A stretch of DNA of 64,000 nucleotides, taken from positions 1 through 64,000 of the forward strand of contig JAGVGF010000006.1 of NCBI GenBank assembly GCA_020057295.1. Direction: 5' to 3'. Shown one piece after another: positions 59,892 through 64,000 of the stretch. The notes under the pieces were generated by a model. It worked only from the letters and a program-made list of their open reading frames with translations, did not search any database and was not told the origin of the DNA. This DNA comes from an archaeon. GTDB lineage: Archaea; Nanobdellota; Nanobdellia; Woesearchaeales; UBA9642. Both the position numbers and the translations under genes were made by a program. Position 1 is the stretch's first letter; every line of letters starts with the position of its first letter.

Positions 59892-61385
59892 ATGGCTGAT
59901 GATAAAAAGGAAGAAAAAAGCCCTATCGAACTAGTTGGTCAAGAGTGGAATTGGGCTGAAGAAGAATTTGAAGATAATAAAGATGTATATGTAAAGACTA
60001 ACTATCCCGAGCCTCATAGAAAGTTTAGGATAATTTACGAAGCATTCTCATTATCTATGGAAGAAACATATTATTGGATACTTAATGCTTTACAACAAGA
60101 TATGGCGTATCCTAAAGTTGAAAAGATAACAGACATGTTTTCTAGTGCAGAACACAGTTCGATATTTGGTCAAGCATCACAAAGATTAAGCATACAACAG
60201 GATCGTATACAAAATCTACTCGCTACTGTTGGTAAAATGGTTAAAGATGTTTTTGCTCTGGTTAGAGAATTAAGAATTATTGATGAAAGAATAGCTGCTT
60301 ATGATGCATGGAATAAGGAACACAGCAAGTCTGCAGATTCTACTTTAAAACAATTATATATTGACTTTGTAGAAAGTCAAGGCGGTCAAACCAAACCATC
60401 TTCAATATATGGTTTAGCGCAAAATTTAGGTTACGTTACATTACCAGATTTCTATTTTAATACTCGTGTTTTTAAAAAAGAAGATGTCGATAAGACTGTT
60501 GATGCACTATCTACCAATAGCAATCTTAAAAATGTTTTAAGAAGAAAATTATTCGAGTTCATTGTGTGGAAGGAAGAGACTGAAAAAGAAATTAGAAATA
60601 GGAGAACGTTTAGTTTACAATATTTAAGGCAACATTGGGCTGTTATCAAAATGTATATGGGATGGTTAAAGCCTTATTTAAGAAATGTTAAAAGACTTAG
60701 TATGAATGATCAGCAGATGCTTGGCCCAGAAATAATTTCTGCATTTGAAACTGCTGCTTTAGAAATTGAAATATTAGCTTATGATCCAACAAAAGCTAAA
60801 AAAGATGTTAGTGGATGTATATTAATAAATTTCAAATATTTTGTCAAGCCATCATTAAGTTATCAACAGCCAGAAAGTTATCAGAGAGGTCCAATACATG
60901 TTGGTAAGGTAGATATAACTATGAGAAGTTATGGTTGGTCACAGGCTGAAGTCGATGCGTATAAAAATTATCGTAGCAAGGAAGAGATGGACTTACTAGG
61001 AATTATTGACGCATCATTAAAGGCTGCAATGGATACGTTATCTGAGGATTTAGAAAAATATCTTGCACAAGCCGGAGAGGAAGAATTCAAGAAAAAATTT
61101 GAGGAAAAAGCTGCAGCAGAAAGTAAGGATGATAGAATATTTATTTACAAATTTTTAAATATAAAGACTGTAAAGAAAAAACAACACGGTGCTAGTGCTG
61201 CCGAACCGTTTATTGCAATATTTATGGGATTCGGAGAAATATTGGGAGCATTTCTTCCATCAAAGGTCGAGCAGATTAAGGTCACAATTAGTGATAAAAA
61301 TGATAAGGCAAAAAGTGATGCGTCTGGTAAGTTAGTAAAATTATGGGGAATATATAAAAAGTCTCATCAAATGCTTACATGGTAA
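59892..61385 (+). CDS. Unknown 497-aa protein, first gene of a novel cluster
   Basis: I do not recognise this protein. It is soluble with a largely helical first half (IYEAFSLSMEETYYWILNALQQDMAYPKVEKI, ASQRLSIQQDRIQNLLATVGKMVKDVFALVRELRIIDERI), a central Trp/Arg-rich region (RRTFSLQYLRQHWAVIKMYMGWLKPYLRNVKRL) and a mixed C-terminal half (GCILINFKYFVKPSLSY...GKVDITMRSYGW). Ends with a Gly/Ala-rich stretch AAEPFIAIFMGFGEILGAF. No membrane segment is convincing. Strong ribosome-binding site after a structured leader suggests abundant, regulated expression. Confidence 0.8.
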   Translation: MADDKKEEKSPIELVGQEWNWAEEEFEDNKDVYVKTNYPEPHRKFRIIYEAFSLSMEETYYWILNALQQDMAYPKVEKITDMFSSAEHSSIFGQASQRLSIQQDRIQNLLATVGKMVKDVFALVRELRIIDERIAAYDAWNKEHSKSADSTLKQLYIDFVESQGGQTKPSSIYGLAQNLGYVTLPDFYFNTRVFKKEDVDKTVDALSTNSNLKNVLRRKLFEFIVWKEETEKEIRNRRTFSLQYLRQHWAVIKMYMGWLKPYLRNVKRLSMNDQQMLGPEIISAFETAALEIEILAYDPTKAKKDVSGCILINFKYFVKPSLSYQQPESYQRGPIHVGKVDITMRSYGWSQAEVDAYKNYRSKEEMDLLGIIDASLKAAMDTLSEDLEKYLAQAGEEEFKKKFEEKAAAESKDDRIFIYKFLNIKTVKKKQHGASAAEPFIAIFMGFGEILGAFLPSKVEQIKVTISDKNDKAKSDASGKLVKLWGIYKKSHQMLTW

Positions 61386-61440
61386 ATTTGTAGAATATAA
61401 CATAAAAATAAGAAAAGTAAAAAACTAATTATAATATAAA

Positions 61441-62169
61441 ATGGTAAAAACTGCTAATGATGTTATGGATATTACTCCTTTAGAGAGAATGGATAAATTA
61501 GAAGATATAGAGACAGAGAAACGTGGAACGATTGCTTCTAAAAAGAAAGAGTTTGAAGAATTAGAAAAAAATACAAAAAAAGGATTAGAAGAACTAGATC
61601 AAAAGAAACGTAAAGAATTTGAAGAATTAGACAAGAGAAAACAAAAAGATTTAGATGAACTAGATAAGAAACGTAAAGAACTCAAGGATTTAGAGGATAA
61701 AAAATTAAAAGAAATTGAAGAGACTGAAGCGCTAATTGAGAAAAGTTTTCAAGAATTGATGCGTCATAAAAGAATATTATTAAAAGAAGAGGATGACAAG
61801 GATCAAGATCGAAGAAAAACTAGCGCCGCAGAGATTAACTTAGAAGAGGTCGCAAATACAGCGCCGAAAATTGTTCCTGAAGGCGTGCATATGAATTATA
61901 GTAAATTTTTTGAGAACTTGCAAGCCCCACAAAAGTTTTACGAAATTAATAATCCATCATTTTATGAAGGATTAACTGGTTTAAGAAATAAAGCTGCTAC
62001 AGGACAGATTACTCCTGAAGAAGAAATGTTTGTTGAAAAACTTCGTAATCAATTCGAACAATTTACACAAAATCAACAGTATACTGAAAATGATCAGAAT
62101 CAATATATTAAGAGATCTATGAGTGTTATCGATCAAATTGGTAAATACCATAAGATGAGGAGCGACTAA
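61441..62169 (+). CDS. Coiled-coil protein of the novel cluster
   Basis: 242 aa. Residues 10-115 are an unbroken, highly charged coiled coil with near-repeats (KKRKEFEELDKRKQKDLDELDKKRKELKDLEDKK). The second half is helical with a possible short folded segment (MNYSKFFENLQAPQKFYEINNPSFYEGLTGLRNKAATGQITPEEEMFVEKLRNQFEQF). Its TAA is immediately followed by the ATG of the next gene. A scaffold or linker role is inferred. Confidence 0.8.
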   Translation: MVKTANDVMDITPLERMDKLEDIETEKRGTIASKKKEFEELEKNTKKGLEELDQKKRKEFEELDKRKQKDLDELDKKRKELKDLEDKKLKEIEETEALIEKSFQELMRHKRILLKEEDDKDQDRRKTSAAEINLEEVANTAPKIVPEGVHMNYSKFFENLQAPQKFYEINNPSFYEGLTGLRNKAATGQITPEEEMFVEKLRNQFEQFTQNQQYTENDQNQYIKRSMSVIDQIGKYHKMRSD

Positions 62170-64000
62170 ATGGCTATATTTAATATAGATTATTTTAATA
62201 CTTTAGATCGCGGATATTATAGTGCTCAAACAATGAAAGATGCTAAGGAAGCTGGTACGTTTGTTGATTTTCCACAAGATGCTGGTCCAGGTACAAAATT
62301 AACTGCTAAAGAAATTGGTACTACGATGGCTCCAGATACGTATCCATTACAAGAATTACAGGCTAAGATAAGGACTGGAGCTGCAAGATTAGAGATTGGT
62401 TTTGCTGGTGCAGGTAAGAGTGGTTTTGGCGGAAGGGGAGCTACACCAGAAATATTAGGAAAACTTGAAAGAGAACAGTTTAGAGAATTACAAAAGGTCA
62501 GTGATGTTAAAGTTACTACACACGCCACATTTGGCAAACAAGGACTTTCTGGATTAACACAACAAGGATTCAGTGAGGATGAAGCTCAAAAAACTTTAAA
62601 AGAAATAAACAAAGCAATAGATTTTGCTGCAACAGCAACTCGCGGTGGAGCGGTAGTATTTCACGCTGGCGAATGGCAGAGACCTATAATGGATGCGGGC
62701 GAAAAGAATCCAGATAAAACTTCAGCACGTGAAAGAGTTTTCAGCGAGTATGAAAACGAATATCAAAAGGCTCCAATATTTTTAGCTGATGAACGTACTG
62801 GACAAATAATGGCATTAAATAGAGATATGAAATTCTATTTCCCAAAAGAAAAACGTGATCCAAAAACAGGCATGGTATACGTTGAAACAGCACAAGATGG
62901 CACTCCTATAATAGAAGAGATGGATTATGGTCACGCATTAGGTCATATTAAACAACGTTATAAAGATAAACCTGAAATTCAAGGTAAGAGTGATGCTGAA
63001 ATACTATTATATGGTTATAGGGAACAACAATTGAAAGAAGCTAAAGGTACAGCTTTAAGATATACGGAAAATTTAGATAGTTTCAAGAAAAAATTAGAGT
63101 ATGTACAGGATCAACTCAAATTACAAGAAAAAATGTGGAATAATACTTCTGAAGAGGATCGTTGGAAATTACAGGAAAAGGATCCTAACATCCCAACGAT
63201 TTATAGACCTGTAAAAGATATTTTAGCTGAAGAAGAAAAAAATCTTAGACATCAAATTGAAGGAGTACAAACTACGGCAGCTGCAGCTCAGGAACAGTAT
63301 AAAAAGATTGAAGAGGAACAGAAGAGATTTAAGCCTATTGAAGAAGTTGGTATAAAGAGAACAGCAGATACTTTAGCCAAAGCAGGTATAAAGGCAATGA
63401 TTACTTCAGATCAGTATAAAAAAGATTTAACTGAACCAATATTTATCGCTCCAGAAAATGTCTTCCCAGAATTTTATGGTTCACATGCAGATGAAATGAT
63501 TAGAATAATACAAGATTCTAGAAAGACAATGGCTGATAAGTTAAAAAGGCAAGGATATAGTGCTGAAGACGCTAAAAAGAAGGCAGAAACACATATTAGA
63601 GCTACACTAGATACAGGTCACTTGAATAATTGGCGTCAACATTTTCAGGCTAAAACCGATGAGAATGGTAAGGTTTTAGAAAATCCTGAGCAAGTTGATA
63701 AGAGATTTAAGAAATGGTATCTTGAACAAGTTCAAAAGATGGTTGATAAGAAAGTTTTAGGGCACATACATTTAACAGATAATTGGGGTTATGATGATGA
63801 ACATATTACACCAGGTCAAGGTAATACGCCTACAAAAGAAGCTGTTAAAATTTTAGAGGAAGCTGGATTTAAAGATTTCATTGCTGAAGTTGGAAGCTTT
63901 AATTCTAATACAGTATTACAAGATACATTAGCAGAATTAGGTAGTCCAGTATATGCACTTGATAAGAGAATGACATTCGGAAAATTACGTCACGGACATT
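62170..64000 (+). CDS. Large xylose-isomerase-like TIM-barrel protein, C-terminus beyond window
   Basis: 610 codons in frame to the right edge, absent from the ORF track because it is open. The N-terminal segment (GAARLEIGFAGAGKSGFGGRGATPEILGKLEREQFRELQKVSDVKVTTHA) and later motifs ATLDTGHLNNW, LGHIHLTDNWGYDDEHITPGQGNTP and FIAEVGSFNS resemble the AP endonuclease 2/xylose isomerase-like barrel, with His/Asp/Glu metal ligands. A roughly 250-residue helical insertion separates them. Could be an endonuclease or sugar isomerase; undecided. Co-translated with the coiled-coil gene. Confidence 0.8.
   Translation, partial: MAIFNIDYFNTLDRGYYSAQTMKDAKEAGTFVDFPQDAGPGTKLTAKEIGTTMAPDTYPLQELQAKIRTGAARLEIGFAGAGKSGFGGRGATPEILGKLEREQFRELQKVSDVKVTTHATFGKQGLSGLTQQGFSEDEAQKTLKEINKAIDFAATATRGGAVVFHAGEWQRPIMDAGEKNPDKTSARERVFSEYENEYQKAPIFLADERTGQIMALNRDMKFYFPKEKRDPKTGMVYVETAQDGTPIIEEMDYGHALGHIKQRYKDKPEIQGKSDAEILLYGYREQQLKEAKGTALRYTENLDSFKKKLEYVQDQLKLQEKMWNNTSEEDRWKLQEKDPNIPTIYRPVKDILAEEEKNLRHQIEGVQTTAAAAQEQYKKIEEEQKRFKPIEEVGIKRTADTLAKAGIKAMITSDQYKKDLTEPIFIAPENVFPEFYGSHADEMIRIIQDSRKTMADKLKRQGYSAEDAKKKAETHIRATLDTGHLNNWRQHFQAKTDENGKVLENPEQVDKRFKKWYLEQVQKMVDKKVLGHIHLTDNWGYDDEHITPGQGNTPTKEAVKILEEAGFKDFIAEVGSFNSNTVLQDTLAELGSPVYALDKRMTFGKLRHGH

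Noticed and set aside
62226-62537. 103-aa minus ORF at the right edge
   Set aside because: Antisense to the open TIM-barrel frame that continues to the window end.

Overview
The window is a gene-dense, AT-rich archaeal chromosome segment, most likely from a DPANN-type archaeon (Woesearchaeota/Pacearchaeota-like; lineage inferred from gene content only). Archaeal hallmarks: uL1-uL10-P1 operon, aCPSF1/FttA beta-CASP nuclease, proteasome beta subunit, diphthine synthase, DRG GTPase, class III signal-peptide pilins, a TadA/TadC-type pilus motor, GGTGA ribosome-binding sites, and many leaderless genes with a TATA box about 26 bp before the start codon. Bacterial-looking additions are the GrpE-DnaK-DnaJ operon and a bacterial-type ThrRS. 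The standard code is used (TAA, TAG and TGA all act as stops).

Layout. 1-1482: acidic coiled-coil protein running off the left edge. 1.6-4.6 kb: MoxR-DUF58-VWA set. 4.7-7.6 kb: short RtcB-like ligase, small membrane proteins, tRNA-Thr(UGU), a 32-aa zinc ribbon. 7.7-14.1 kb: PadR-regulated MacB-type ABC module with an S-layer-like protein, an SdpI-like protein and a zinc-ribbon membrane protein. 14.2-19.3 kb: nitroreductase, Gly-rich TRAM protein, three small related proteins with duplicated leaders, a large GH13 enzyme. 19.4-23.9 kb: heat-shock operon grpE-DUF3467-dnaK-small membrane protein-dnaJ. 24-29.8 kb: Ig-like lipoprotein, family-4-like uracil-DNA glycosylase lacking most Fe-S cysteines, CorA, phosphoesterase, Lrp-like regulator. 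30-32.3 kb: unknown 530-aa protein plus a thymidylate-synthase-like protein lacking the catalytic Cys, behind a repeat-rich promoter. 32.4-38.2 kb: small regulators, ThrRS, an operon of three tiny proteins, DRG. 38.2-48.1 kb: secretion/type IV pilus locus. 48.3-59.7 kb: proteasome, FttA, tRNA-Ser(GGA), TrhO-like protein, ribosomal stalk operon, COG1340, HIT, Dph5, pilin, stand-alone NFACT-R, CRM protein. 59.7-64 kb: a long structured leader followed by three tightly spaced unfamiliar genes, the last running off the right edge.

Most interesting: (1) the thrS leader is almost entirely a 5-bp stem with a 7-nt loop imitating the tRNA-Thr(UGU) anticodon arm, directly against the ribosome-binding site; (2) the palindrome TGTTACG-N5-CGTAACA abuts the TATA box of both tRNA-Thr and the L1 operon; (3) the leader at 59.75-59.89 kb folds as a putative three-way junction closed by a 13-bp perfect helix, with duplicated AAGAGGATAT elements and a 19-codon uORF, upstream of a three-gene cluster I do not recognise; (4) a repeat-laden promoter drives the 530-aa/TS-like pair. 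No CRISPR array, insertion sequence, rRNA or integrase was seen. No gap between features exceeds 300 bp.
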